Below, piece by piece: positions 7,232-16,303 of a stretch of DNA of 64,000 nt. The first letter of the stretch is position 1. The number at the start of each line of letters is the position of its first letter. The notes beneath the pieces were generated by a model. That model had not been told where the DNA came from and searched no databases. It worked only from the letters and a program-made list of their open reading frames with translations. The translations under genes and the position numbers were made by a program. The stretch comes from Hyphomonas pacifica (GTDB taxonomy: Bacteria > Pseudomonadota > Alphaproteobacteria > Caulobacterales > Hyphomonadaceae): contig NZ_AWFA01000002.1 in the NCBI RefSeq assembly GCF_000682675.1, positions 36,311-100,310 on the forward strand. The letters are read 5' to 3'.

Positions 7232-9463
7232 ATGAAACTCGAAACATTCGGTTGGGACGTCGATGGTGACGGCATTGCGCACGCAGTCTTTGACGTGCCG
7301 GGCCGCAGCATGAACACGCTGACGGCGAAAGCTGTCGCAGACATCATCGCGATCTCTCAGGAAGTTGCTTCCAATGACGCCATCAAGGGCCTCGTCATCT
7401 CCTCCGGAAAGCCAAGCGGCTTCTGCGCAGGGGCTGATCTGGGGGAAATGAATGAGCGGTCTGGTGGCGGCAAGAAGGAAGACCTCTCCGAAGCCGAACT
7501 GAAAAAGAAACAGTTCGACCAAGGCTTCTCCCTTAACAAGACGCTCCGTGAACTGGAAACCTGCGGCAAGCCTGTGGCCATCGCGCTGAACGGTCTGGCG
7601 CTTGGCGGCGGTCTCGAAGTGGCGCTCGCCTGTCATTACCGCGTGGCAGCGAACGACAATCCGAAGCTGCAATTCGGTCTGCCGGAAGCCAAGATCGGCC
7701 TTCTGCCGGGCGCTGGCGGGACGCAGCGCCTGCCGCGCCTGGTTGGCGTGCAGGCGGCTTTACCGCTAATCCTGCAGGGCGAAAGCTTCAATGCAGAGAA
7801 AGCGTTCTCCATGGGCGTGGTGCAAGAGCTCGCGCCGTCTTCCGAGACGGTCGACAAGGCCAAGGCATGGGTCAAGGCGAACCCGACAGCGAAAGCGCCG
7901 TGGGATGTAAAAGGCTTCAAGGTTCCTGGCGGCGTGCCGCACAGAAGCCCTGGGGCCGGTCAGGTCCAGACCATGGCGAATGCCATGCTGGCTGCCAAGA
8001 CCTATGGCAACTATCCGGCCCAGAAGAACATTCTTTCCTGTGTTTATGAAGGAATCCAGGTGCCGATCGATGCCGCTCTGCGTATCGAGACACGTTACTT
8101 TATCAACACCCAGCAGCGCCCTGAAGCGAAAGCAATGATTCGCTCTCTCTTCCTGTCGATGCAGGAATTGTCCAAGGGCGGCAACCGTCCGGCAGGTTAT
8201 CCGAAGACGGAGTTCAAGAAGATTGCCGTCATCGGGGCGGGTCTCATGGGCGCAGGCATTGCCTATGTCCAGGCAAAGGCCGGTATCCCGACAGTTCTGG
8301 TCGATGTCTCCAAGGAAAACGCCGAGAAGGGCAAGGATTACTCCCGCCGTCTCGTGGAGAAGGACGTTTCCCGAGGCAAGTCCACTCAGGAGAAAGGCGA
8401 CAAGCTGCTCGACCTGATCACGACCACGGACAATTATGACGATGTCAAAGGCGCTGACCTGGTCATCGAAGCGGTGTTCGAGAATGAAGAGCTGAAGGCC
8501 AAGATCACAGGCATGGCCGAGGCTGTTCTGGACGAGACCGCGGTGTTCGGCTCCAACACTTCAACGCTGCCGATCACAGGTCTGGCGAAAGCCTCCAAGC
8601 GCCCTGAGAATTTCATCGGCATCCACTTCTTCTCACCGGTTGAGCGGATGGGTCTGGTGGAGATCATCAGTGGTGAGAAGACCAGCGAAGAGACACTTGC
8701 CAAGGCGGTCGACTATGTGCTGGCCATTCGCAAGACGCCGATTGCTGTCAATGATAGCCGCGGCTTCTACACGTCCCGCTGTTTCGGCACTTATACCCGC
8801 GAAGGTATGGAAATGCTGGCGGAAGGTATCAAGCCGGCCATCATCGAGAATGTCGGGCGTCAGTCCGGCATGCCGATGGGCCCCCTGGAAGTGTCTGACT
8901 CGGTCGGTCTCGATACGGCCCTGAAAGTGACGCGCGCAACCGCTGAAGCGGCAGGCATCGATCTGCAGACAGATGATCGTACGCAGTTCCTGGCCTGGCT
9001 GGTCGAAGACCAGGGGCGCGTTGGCCGCAAGGCCGGCAAAGGCTTCTACGACTATAATGAGAAGGGTCGTCCGGACCAGCTCTGGCCCGACCTGAACACC
9101 CGCCTCGAAGTGAAAGTGGACGAATGCCCGCCGGAACTGAAGCAGGAGTTGAAGAACCGCTTCCTCGTACGTCAGGCAATCGAAGTGGCTCGCTGCTTTG
9201 ACGAAGGCGTCATAACGGATGCGCGCGACGCAGACATCGGCTCCATCCTGGCTTGGGGCTTCGCGCCGTACACGGGTGGCTGTTGTTCCTATGTGGATCT
9301 CATTTGGGGCATCAAGGAGTTCGTGGCCGAAGCAGATCGTCTGGCCAAGAAGTATGGTGAACGGTTTGAGCCGCCAGCCCTGCTGCGCGACATGGCCGAA
9401 AAAGGCGAAGGCTTCTACGATCGCTTCCCGCCTGCTGGTAAGGCTGAGAAAGTAGCTGCGTAA
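7232..9463 (+). CDS. fadB: Multifunctional enoyl-CoA hydratase / 3-hydroxyacyl-CoA dehydrogenase
   Basis: The protein is 743 residues if it starts at ATG 7232, after the thiolase stop; an in-frame start at 7157 lies inside the thiolase gene and is rejected. The N-terminal half is a crotonase domain with the two acid residues E129 (LGGGLEVALA) and E152 (GLPEAK). A Rossmann motif IGAGLMGAG follows at 334-342, then the dehydrogenase histidine H465 (GIHFFSPVERM). The C-terminal region carries GFAPYTGG. It would carry out hydration and NAD-dependent oxidation in beta-oxidation. The ribosome site is weak, so translation may be coupled to fadA. Confidence 0.92.
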   Translation: MKLETFGWDVDGDGIAHAVFDVPGRSMNTLTAKAVADIIAISQEVASNDAIKGLVISSGKPSGFCAGADLGEMNERSGGGKKEDLSEAELKKKQFDQGFSLNKTLRELETCGKPVAIALNGLALGGGLEVALACHYRVAANDNPKLQFGLPEAKIGLLPGAGGTQRLPRLVGVQAALPLILQGESFNAEKAFSMGVVQELAPSSETVDKAKAWVKANPTAKAPWDVKGFKVPGGVPHRSPGAGQVQTMANAMLAAKTYGNYPAQKNILSCVYEGIQVPIDAALRIETRYFINTQQRPEAKAMIRSLFLSMQELSKGGNRPAGYPKTEFKKIAVIGAGLMGAGIAYVQAKAGIPTVLVDVSKENAEKGKDYSRRLVEKDVSRGKSTQEKGDKLLDLITTTDNYDDVKGADLVIEAVFENEELKAKITGMAEAVLDETAVFGSNTSTLPITGLAKASKRPENFIGIHFFSPVERMGLVEIISGEKTSEETLAKAVDYVLAIRKTPIAVNDSRGFYTSRCFGTYTREGMEMLAEGIKPAIIENVGRQSGMPMGPLEVSDSVGLDTALKVTRATAEAAGIDLQTDDRTQFLAWLVEDQGRVGRKAGKGFYDYNEKGRPDQLWPDLNTRLEVKVDECPPELKQELKNRFLVRQAIEVARCFDEGVITDARDADIGSILAWGFAPYTGGCCSYVDLIWGIKEFVAEADRLAKKYGERFEPPALLRDMAEKGEGFYDRFPPAGKAEKVAA

Positions 9464-9505
9464 GCTTCTTTAGGCGAGTTCTTCGCGAGTATTTTCCCGC
9501 AATAG

Positions 9506-9545
9506 AGAAGGCTGTCGCAAATATTGGGTGACAGCCTTCTTTTTT
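9506..9545 (+). terminator. Rho-independent terminator of the beta-oxidation cluster
   Basis: An 11-bp perfect stem (AGAAGGCTGTC, 9506-9516, with GACAGCCTTCT, 9530-9540) is followed by a T run at 9541-9545. Confidence 0.9.
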
Positions 9546-9622
9546 ATATTGACTTTAGAAACTGTAGATAGAATTACATTTCTACGATCAGATGGGTCGT
9601 GGGGAATAACTGGGAGAATTCC

Positions 9623-10087
9623 ATGAAGCTATTCGTAGTGCTGGGCGCAGCCCTGAGCCTTGGTGCGTGCGCGACTGTCACGAAGGGAACGGATGATACT
9701 GTCTCATTTGAATCAACGCCTGCGGGGGCGACCGTGACGTTCAACGAGGTGAGCGGACGTATCAATCAACCAGGATGTACAACTCCGTGCACAATGGAAT
9801 TGAACCGGAAATACACATACTCGGTTGAGATAGCGAAGGAAGGTTATGAAACCTGGGTGCAGTTGTTGGAGCCGAAACTGTCTGGCGACGGAACTGCAGG
9901 CATGGCCGGGAATATTCTTCTGGGTGGTGTTATCGGTGCGGCCGTAGATGCGTCTACAGGTGCGATGAATGATCTCAAGCCAAACCCGATGGTGGCAACG
10001 CTTGTCCCGGCTGGTGATGCGGAAGTCAAACCGGCAACTAAAGAGGTCGTTGAAACTGTTACTGAAGAAATTGAAACAGGTTCCTGA
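9623..10087 (+). CDS. Small lipoprotein with PEGA-like domain
   Basis: The 154-residue product starts at ATG 9623 after GGGAGAATTCC. It has a lipoprotein signal with lipobox LGAC (C16). The mature part contains a PEGA-like stretch (VSFESTPAGATVTF and EGYETWVQ), a glycine-rich segment (about 90-115) that may pass a membrane, and an acidic C-terminus. Related proteins are often annotated only as hypothetical or PEGA domain proteins. It stands alone between two terminators. The function is unknown, probably envelope-associated. Confidence 0.7.
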   Translation: MKLFVVLGAALSLGACATVTKGTDDTVSFESTPAGATVTFNEVSGRINQPGCTTPCTMELNRKYTYSVEIAKEGYETWVQLLEPKLSGDGTAGMAGNILLGGVIGAAVDASTGAMNDLKPNPMVATLVPAGDAEVKPATKEVVETVTEEIETGS

Positions 10088-10112
10088 TATCAGCCAACAG
10101 ACTAGTATATAG

Positions 10113-10147
10113 AAAAAGGCCGGAGCAAAATTGCTCCGGCCTTTTTT
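10113..10147. terminator. Bidirectional terminator between the lipoprotein gene and rne
   Basis: A long stem (AAAAAGGCCGGAGC against GCTCCGGCCTTTTT) has an A tract on one side and a T tract on the other. It can therefore stop transcription from both converging genes. Confidence 0.9.
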
Positions 10148-10171
10148 GTTTTACCTTGTAGAGAGGAGGCA

Positions 10172-12856
10172 CTAGTCGCGCTTGGCGCGGGCCCACCAGC
10201 CGGTGCGTTTGGGACGCGTGTCCTTTTTCTCAGGTTCGGCGCTTTCAGCAGGTTTGGTTTCAGCAGCCTCAGCCATGACGGGCTCCGCGTCGACCGTTTC
10301 GGGTTCGGCTGCAGGCTCTGGTTCTGGCTTGGCTTCAGGTTCCGGTGCGGGAGCAGGCTCAGCCTTTTCCGCAACATGAGCTTCAGCAGGTTCGTCCGCA
10401 GGTTCAATCTTCTCAGACTCAAGCTCCGGGGCCTTGTCTTCTTTGGAAGGCATTTTCTCTGCAGCGGCCGGAGCCTCCTCCGCCTCAGCTTTGGTTGGCT
10501 TTTTGCGAGAGCGGCGGGCGCGCTTCGGTTTCTCTTCGGATGATGTCTCGTCAGACTTCGCGTCGTCCTGTGCTTCGGCCTTGGCGGCGCTCTCCTCGGC
10601 TTTCGCTTCAGCCTTTGCTGCATCCGCTTCTGCCTTGGCGGCGCGTTCAGCTTCTGCGGCCTTGGCGGCTTCAGCCTCTTCGGCGGCTTTTACTTCGCTC
10701 GCCGGAACATCGTCGAGCATTTCCGCAGCACTCGCAGACAAGCCGTCCAGATAGGCGCCGCCGTCTGTGGGGGCTTCGTCGCCTGTGTCGATGCGGTTTT
10801 CGTTGGACTTGCGCCGCCGACGGCCTCCGCGACGGCCTCGGCGGCGACGCTTGCGAGGTGAGCCATCCTCGTTCGTGTCGCTTTCCGAAGAGGTGTCCGC
10901 CTCGTCGTCATTGCTGTCATCGTCCTCGCTGTCCTCGGCGGACTGTTCGTCGCTCGTTTCGGCGCTCTCGGACTTGCGGCCACGTCCGCCACGACGGCGA
11001 CGACGCTTGCGGCGACCGCCCGTGTTTTCCTCTTCCTGTTCGGAGGAGTCGGCGGTGGTGTCTTCTTCGTCCTCGTCTGCCTCGTCCTCAGTAACCTCCT
11101 GCTTGGAAGGCTTGGCGAGCGAGCGCGGGGGTTTGCGTTTTTTCGGTTTGCCGTTCGGGTCGCGCTCTGCGTCGATCACAAAGTCGCCCGGCAGCATGTC
11201 TTCGGAAGAATGGATGGAGACGGCAAAGCCGGCCATACGCTCAACTTCCACCAGCGCCTCGCGCTTATTGTTCAGCAGGTAAAGCGCGACATCTGTCGGC
11301 GCCTTCACGGAGATTGCCTTGAGGCCGCCCATGGAGGCGCGTGCCTCGATGGCCCGGATCAGTTGCAGCGCAGCAGATGGAATGGAGCGGCGGCGGCCTG
11401 TGCCATTACAGGCTTCGCACGGATCAGATGTTGCCTGCAGGACGCCCTGGCGGCGGCGCTGGCGGGAGATTTCCATCAGGCCGAACTGAGAGATGCGGCC
11501 ATGCTGCACCCGCGCGCGGTCGACTTTGAGATGCTCTTTCAGCTTCTTCTCGACGGCGCGATTGTTTTTGTTCTCATCCATGTCGATGAAGTCGATCACG
11601 ATGAGGCCAGCAAGATCGCGCAGGCGCATCTGGCGGCAGGCCTCTTCGGCCGCTTCCAGATTGGTGCGCAGAGCCGTCTGCTCGATGTTGCGTTCGCGGG
11701 TGGATTTACCGGAATTCACGTCAATTGCGACAAGCGCTTCGGTCTGGTTGATTACCAGATAGCCGCCGGATTTCAGCTGAACGACCGGGGAGTAGATGGA
11801 ATCGAGCTGCTGCTCGACCGCCTCGGCGACGAAGATCGGGTCTTCATCCTTCCAGTGCTGAACTTTCTTGGCCTGGCTGGGCATAATCAGCTTGGCCAGA
11901 TCCTTGGCCTCGCGATAGGCGTCCTCGCCCTGCACAAGGACTTCCTCGATTTCCTTATCGAACATGTCCCGCATCGCGCGGTGGACCAGCCCGCCTTCGG
12001 CATTGATCAGCATCGGGGCTTCTGAGGAGAGCGTCTTCTCTACAATGGTTTCCCAAAGTTTGGAGAGATAATCATAGTCGCGCTTGATCTCGGCTTTGGT
12101 GCGCTTTGCGCCCGCTGTCCGCACGATCAGGCCCATGCCGTCCGGCACATCCAGTTCGGCAACGATGGATTTCAGGCGGCGGCGGTCAGCGCCATTCACG
12201 ATCTTGCGGGAGATGCCCCCGCCACGTGGCGTGTTCGGCATCAGCACGGAATAGCGGCCAGCCAGTGAGAGATAGGTGGTCAGGGCGGCGCCCTTGTTGC
12301 CGCGCTCTTCCTTCACGACCTGCACCAGCATCACCTGACGGCGGCGGATGACTTCCTGGATTTTGTAGCGCTTGGAGATGGAGGTGCGGCTGGATTTTTT
12401 TGGCTTGCGGGCCTTTTCAGACTTGGCCTCTCCATTGCTTTCGGAGTCATCCTCTTCCTCGTCATCACTATCGGACTCGTCCGAAGCGGAAGACTCATCT
12501 GCCTCATCATCGCCATTCTCGGAGGTGTCATCATCATCTTCGTCATCGTCTTCGATGGCGGCAGCGGCTTCCTCGGCAGCTTCACGGAGCAGGGCTTCGC
12601 GGTCTTCGGCAGGAAGCTGGTAGTAATCCGGGTGGATCTCGCTGAAGGCCAGGAAGCCATGGCGATTGCCGCCATACTCAACGAAAGCTGCCTGCAGGGA
12701 CGGCTCAACGCGCGTCACCTTTGCCAGGTAAATGTTTCCGCGGAGTTGTTCGCTACCAGTTGTCTCGAAGTCGAAGTCGTCGACCTGACCATTGTTGACG
12801 ATCGCCACACGGGTCTCTTCCGGGTGGGCGGCGTCGATTAGCATGAGTTTGCTCAT
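10172..12856 (-). CDS. rne: Ribonuclease E
   Basis: This endoribonuclease for mRNA decay and rRNA/tRNA processing has 894 residues from ATG 12856 (MSKLMLIDAAHPEETRVA); an upstream in-frame start adds 11 residues unlike the family. An S1 domain near 35-200 is split by a highly acidic insert (about 95-150), as in other Alphaproteobacteria. Catalytic D379 and D422 have the same 43-residue spacing as E. coli D303/D346. The zinc-link cysteines C480 and C483 (CEAC) also keep the E. coli spacing. The last 350 or so residues are low-complexity acidic and basic blocks ending in RTGWWARAKRD, a likely disordered degradosome scaffold. Confidence 0.95.
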   Translation of the reverse strand: MSKLMLIDAAHPEETRVAIVNNGQVDDFDFETTGSEQLRGNIYLAKVTRVEPSLQAAFVEYGGNRHGFLAFSEIHPDYYQLPAEDREALLREAAEEAAAAIEDDDEDDDDTSENGDDEADESSASDESDSDDEEEDDSESNGEAKSEKARKPKKSSRTSISKRYKIQEVIRRRQVMLVQVVKEERGNKGAALTTYLSLAGRYSVLMPNTPRGGGISRKIVNGADRRRLKSIVAELDVPDGMGLIVRTAGAKRTKAEIKRDYDYLSKLWETIVEKTLSSEAPMLINAEGGLVHRAMRDMFDKEIEEVLVQGEDAYREAKDLAKLIMPSQAKKVQHWKDEDPIFVAEAVEQQLDSIYSPVVQLKSGGYLVINQTEALVAIDVNSGKSTRERNIEQTALRTNLEAAEEACRQMRLRDLAGLIVIDFIDMDENKNNRAVEKKLKEHLKVDRARVQHGRISQFGLMEISRQRRRQGVLQATSDPCEACNGTGRRRSIPSAALQLIRAIEARASMGGLKAISVKAPTDVALYLLNNKREALVEVERMAGFAVSIHSSEDMLPGDFVIDAERDPNGKPKKRKPPRSLAKPSKQEVTEDEADEDEEDTTADSSEQEEENTGGRRKRRRRRGGRGRKSESAETSDEQSAEDSEDDDSNDDEADTSSESDTNEDGSPRKRRRRGRRGGRRRRKSNENRIDTGDEAPTDGGAYLDGLSASAAEMLDDVPASEVKAAEEAEAAKAAEAERAAKAEADAAKAEAKAEESAAKAEAQDDAKSDETSSEEKPKRARRSRKKPTKAEAEEAPAAAEKMPSKEDKAPELESEKIEPADEPAEAHVAEKAEPAPAPEPEAKPEPEPAAEPETVDAEPVMAEAAETKPAESAEPEKKDTRPKRTGWWARAKRD

Positions 12857-13270
12857 GTATGAGAACCTTTTGAGCCGGCAGGGCGGCATAGGGTGCCTTT
12901 GGGCACCTCAAGCCAGCCTCAGGGCCGGTCTGTAAATTTAAGGGGAGGGTGGTGTCATACCGTCCCGACTGCAGCAATGGCAGCACAGGTTCGTTGGTTT
13001 TGACTACGGCACCCATATACATCTTCTTTGCTTTCCGGAGCGCGGCGCCCGCTTGCCTTTTCGGTGAAGCCAGGATCGCTGTCGCGACTATGGGAAACTT
13101 GTTTGGTAGGCCAATCTGTCGGCTACCATCTGATACTGCCCAATTTTGTGCCTCAAGAAAAGACCAAAATGCGAGCAGTAACAGCTGTATTACGTTTCCT
13201 GTAGTCAATGCTGGGTTAATATTCGGTCTGTTAGGGAGAGTCACTCTAATCCGGTTTGAGTGATCGCCTG
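12857..13270. other. Gene-free region: rne leader and amidase promoter region
   Basis: This 414-base stretch separates the divergent rne and amidase genes. It is less GC-rich than the flanking genes toward the amidase side. It holds one clear hairpin near rne, but I see no convincing coding sequence. Its length is compatible with a long rne 5' leader, which in E. coli mediates autoregulation. A GAGTC (GANTC) site is at 13238-13242, close to the amidase start. Confidence 0.4.
12892..12907 (-). promoter_or_regulatory. Hairpin in the rne leader
   Basis: GGTGCC (12892-12897) and GGCACC (12902-12907) form a perfect 6-bp stem with a 4-base loop, 36-51 bases upstream of the rne start codon on the rne strand. 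It could be part of an RNase E feedback element, but it has no T run and the role is inferred. Confidence 0.4.
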
Positions 13271-14476
13271 ATGCCCTGTTTGCGTTTGATTTTCCTTTCT
13301 ATTGCCTGTCTCTGCATAGCATTGTCCGCCTCTGCAGAGGTGCGCCGGGTGCAGGTTGTGGGCAATGGAGAGCCCACACGGATAACGATCTGGAGCGATA
13401 CAGCCCAGGATGCCCGCGCTTTCCTGGCGGAATCCGGTGGTGCGCGCAGCCTGATCCTGCCCCTGAATGACGTCGTTGCCCCCCGCTCCGGGGATGGCAT
13501 GGGCGGTGTGGAAACCTGGGCGTTGTCCAATGACACGCTCAGCTTTGCCCTCGATAAGCCGTTGATGGTGGCGCGCGTACTCAGCCTGCCGCCCGCGGGA
13601 AATGAGCCTCTTCACCGTGTAATTATTGACTTGCAGACTGTTTCAGCCGCGCGCTTCAGCAGTGTCGCCAAGCGTGACATGCGCAAGCTGGGCGCCTTTC
13701 GGGCCGAGGAGCAGAAGGCGGCCATGAACCGCGAAATGGCCTCGCTTCGTCCGGATGAGCCGGTTGTTTCTTCACGGCGCGCTTCAGGCCAGAAATATGT
13801 CGTTGTGATTGATGCAGGGCATGGTGGTAAGGATCCGGGGTCACTGCCCATTACGGGTGGCACGGAGAAGGATATCACCCTGCGTGCGGCGCTGGCGCTG
13901 AAGAAGCACTTGGAAGTGGACCCGCGCTATTCCGTGCGTCTGACGCGCGACACGGATATCTATATCGAGCATGAAGACCGGGTGACCATGGCACGCAATT
14001 GGGGCGCTGACCTGTTCATTTCCCTTCACGCGGACGCGGCCAGATCCTCCGAAACGGCTGGCGCTTCGGTCTACACGATCTCTGCCAATGGCGAGCGCCG
14101 GATCGACAAGGAAGCCAACAAGAACAATTGGCGCATCCCGATTGAGGATGGTGCGCCTAAACAGCTGAGTGGTATTCTGGAAGATCTCGTGAAACGGGAA
14201 ACAAAGACCCGCTCAGCCGAGTTTGCCGAGATGCTCTTGCCGGAGCTGAAAAAGTCCGGACCTGTCCTGCGCAATACACACCGCAATGCCGGATTCTATG
14301 TCCTGCTTGCGCCGGACGTACCGGCTGTGCTGCTGGAAATGGGCTTTGTGACCAATCGTGAAGACGCCAAGCGCCTGCAATCCGACAAGGCCATGAACAA
14401 GGCCATGGGGGCGGTCAAGCGCGGCATCGACCGGTTTTTTGACAAGCAGGACGTCCTGCTGGCAGGGCAGGGATGA
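13271..14476 (+). CDS. N-acetylmuramoyl-L-alanine amidase, periplasmic AmiC type
   Basis: This zinc amidase would cut the bond between muramic acid and the stem peptide during cell separation. It has 401 residues from ATG 13271, with a signal peptide ending SASA at about residue 22. An AMIN-like domain occupies roughly 25-130. The Amidase_3 domain follows, with zinc ligands H184 (DAGHGG), E199 (GGTEKD) and H253 (SLHAD) and catalytic E356 (LLEMGF). An in-frame TTG five codons upstream is a weaker start. The stop is 51 bases before the TPR lipoprotein gene. Whether an EnvC/NlpD-like activator is needed cannot be seen here. Confidence 0.9.
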   Translation: MPCLRLIFLSIACLCIALSASAEVRRVQVVGNGEPTRITIWSDTAQDARAFLAESGGARSLILPLNDVVAPRSGDGMGGVETWALSNDTLSFALDKPLMVARVLSLPPAGNEPLHRVIIDLQTVSAARFSSVAKRDMRKLGAFRAEEQKAAMNREMASLRPDEPVVSSRRASGQKYVVVIDAGHGGKDPGSLPITGGTEKDITLRAALALKKHLEVDPRYSVRLTRDTDIYIEHEDRVTMARNWGADLFISLHADAARSSETAGASVYTISANGERRIDKEANKNNWRIPIEDGAPKQLSGILEDLVKRETKTRSAEFAEMLLPELKKSGPVLRNTHRNAGFYVLLAPDVPAVLLEMGFVTNREDAKRLQSDKAMNKAMGAVKRGIDRFFDKQDVLLAGQG

Positions 14477-14527
14477 GCCCTTTGAATTCCCTTGCCGTAG
14501 CACTCTGTTGCTGAGAAGCTGGACCTG

Positions 14528-16288
14528 ATGATGTCACTACGTCTCCTGATTTTGCCAGCCTGTCTGGCGCTGGCGAGTTCCTGCGTGAGCACTCCGGAGA
14601 GTTTGGGCGTACTGGACCGGAATCTGATCCAGTCAGGCAGACCCGATAACGCAAAGGCCTATAGTGACTTCCTGATTGCCCGCTATGCGGCGATGACGAA
14701 TGACCCGCAAATCGCGGCAGCGCATTATGCGGCCGCCATTGATAGCGCACCGGAAAAGTCCGGCATTGCAGATCGGGCGCTGTTCGCGGCCTTGCTGTCC
14801 GGCAATTATGATGAGGGCGTGAAGCTGGCGCGACGGGCCGAAGGGCTCGGCAGTGATGCAGCGCTTGTTCGGCTGACCCTTGGCGTGGATGCCCTGCGCA
14901 GAGGCAAGGATTCTGCCGCGCAGGAAATGCTGGACGAAACCCGATTTGGGCCCTTCAATCGCGTGGTCGCACGCGGGCTTTCCGCCTGGCGCGTCGTGGA
15001 TACGAAAGGCTCAGCTGCGGCGGTCCGGTATCTGAATGAAGGCCTGACGGGCGATCCGCGGCTGGACAGCGCAACGCTCTATATGATGGGGCTGGTGCAA
15101 TTGTCGGCCGGACAGGATGATGCTGCGCTCTCGACCTTTGAAACCTTGTGGCAGTCCGGCGCCCGGCTGGCGGTTGGTGTCGAGGCGCATGCCCGCCTGC
15201 TGGCCAACCGCGGGCAGAGGGCAGAAGCGCTTGGTCTGCTCAGCGCGTTTCGCTCTGAAGTTGGCACGAATGCCTCGCTCGACTGGCTGCGCGCCGCTAT
15301 TGAAGCAGGCGATAAAATCAAGGTCAGGCGGCTGAAGCCGTCGCAAGGGGCTGCGCTGGCTGTATACATTCCGGCGGCGGCGTTGATGACGCAGACCGAA
15401 GATGATGTCTCGGCGGTCTATTTCGTACTAGCCTTGGCGCTCGACCCTGATCTGCATGTCGCTCGTTCCCTCTGGGGGCAAACGCTGGACAATGCAGGGC
15501 GGCATGAAGAGGCGATTGCTGTGCTGGCCAGTGTGCCGGAGAATTCGGCTTTTTATGCCACATCACGTGGCCAGATTGCGTGGGCCCTGCGCCATAGCGG
15601 GCGTAACCAAGCAGCCCTGTCAGTGGCTGCCGAAGCCCTGAAGCATCAGCCTGACCGTGCCTTGAAAGTGCAGCTGGCAGATCTTTACCGCTCGCTTGAC
15701 CGCTATGGTGAGGCTGACACCATTCTAACGCAGATAATTGATGAGGATGCGGAGGCTGACCGGCAGGACTGGCGCCTTCTGTTTGCGCGCGGCCTTGCGC
15801 GGGAAAAGATGGGCCGCTGGCCGGCAGCTGAAATGGATATGGTGGAGGCCCTCGCGCTCAATCCCGATGATGCTGCCTTGTTGAACTCGCTGGGCTATTC
15901 CTATGTCGATCGGGGCAAAAATCTCGATGCCGCAATCGACATGATCCGCAAGGCGGCAAAAATCGAGCCTGAGTCCGGTTTTATTCTCGATAGCCTCGGC
16001 TGGGCTCATTACCGCTTGGGGCGCTATGGAATGGCTGTGCGCTATTTGGAGCGTGCTGTCGAGATGGAGCCCGGGGATGCCGTACTGAACGACCATCTCG
16101 GCGATGCTTATTGGCAGACAGGTCGTAAGCTGGAAGCGCGATTCCAGTGGCAGCGCTCGCTGCGCCTGAACCCATCAATTGCAGATCGGGAACGGATCGA
16201 AGTGAAACTGGTCAGCGGCCCGGGCACGTCATCCGTAAAGCACGCAGAATCGGACAGCAATGGCTTGCCGATTCCGCAACAGCCATAG
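14528..16288 (+). CDS. TPR-repeat lipoprotein
   Basis: This 586-residue protein has a signal peptide with lipobox ASSC (C19), so it is probably anchored in the envelope. Most of the rest is tetratricopeptide-like helix pairs. The clearest repeats are at the C-terminal end, for example GYSYVDRGKNLDAAIDM and YRLGRYGMAVRYLERAV around residues 455-515. Two adjacent ATG codons make the start uncertain by one codon. Such proteins act as assembly scaffolds for secretion, outer-membrane or cell-wall machinery. It lies between an amidase and ispE, but a specific partner cannot be named. Confidence 0.8.
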   Translation: MMSLRLLILPACLALASSCVSTPESLGVLDRNLIQSGRPDNAKAYSDFLIARYAAMTNDPQIAAAHYAAAIDSAPEKSGIADRALFAALLSGNYDEGVKLARRAEGLGSDAALVRLTLGVDALRRGKDSAAQEMLDETRFGPFNRVVARGLSAWRVVDTKGSAAAVRYLNEGLTGDPRLDSATLYMMGLVQLSAGQDDAALSTFETLWQSGARLAVGVEAHARLLANRGQRAEALGLLSAFRSEVGTNASLDWLRAAIEAGDKIKVRRLKPSQGAALAVYIPAAALMTQTEDDVSAVYFVLALALDPDLHVARSLWGQTLDNAGRHEEAIAVLASVPENSAFYATSRGQIAWALRHSGRNQAALSVAAEALKHQPDRALKVQLADLYRSLDRYGEADTILTQIIDEDAEADRQDWRLLFARGLAREKMGRWPAAEMDMVEALALNPDDAALLNSLGYSYVDRGKNLDAAIDMIRKAAKIEPESGFILDSLGWAHYRLGRYGMAVRYLERAVEMEPGDAVLNDHLGDAYWQTGRKLEARFQWQRSLRLNPSIADRERIEVKLVSGPGTSSVKHAESDSNGLPIPQQP

Positions 16289-16303
16289 GGCGGCCCTCCG
16301 GAT

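Noticed and set aside
12949..13263. A 104-codon plus-strand frame in the rne-amidase gap
   Set aside because: There is no ribosome site and no recognisable pattern, and it would end inside the amidase start region.
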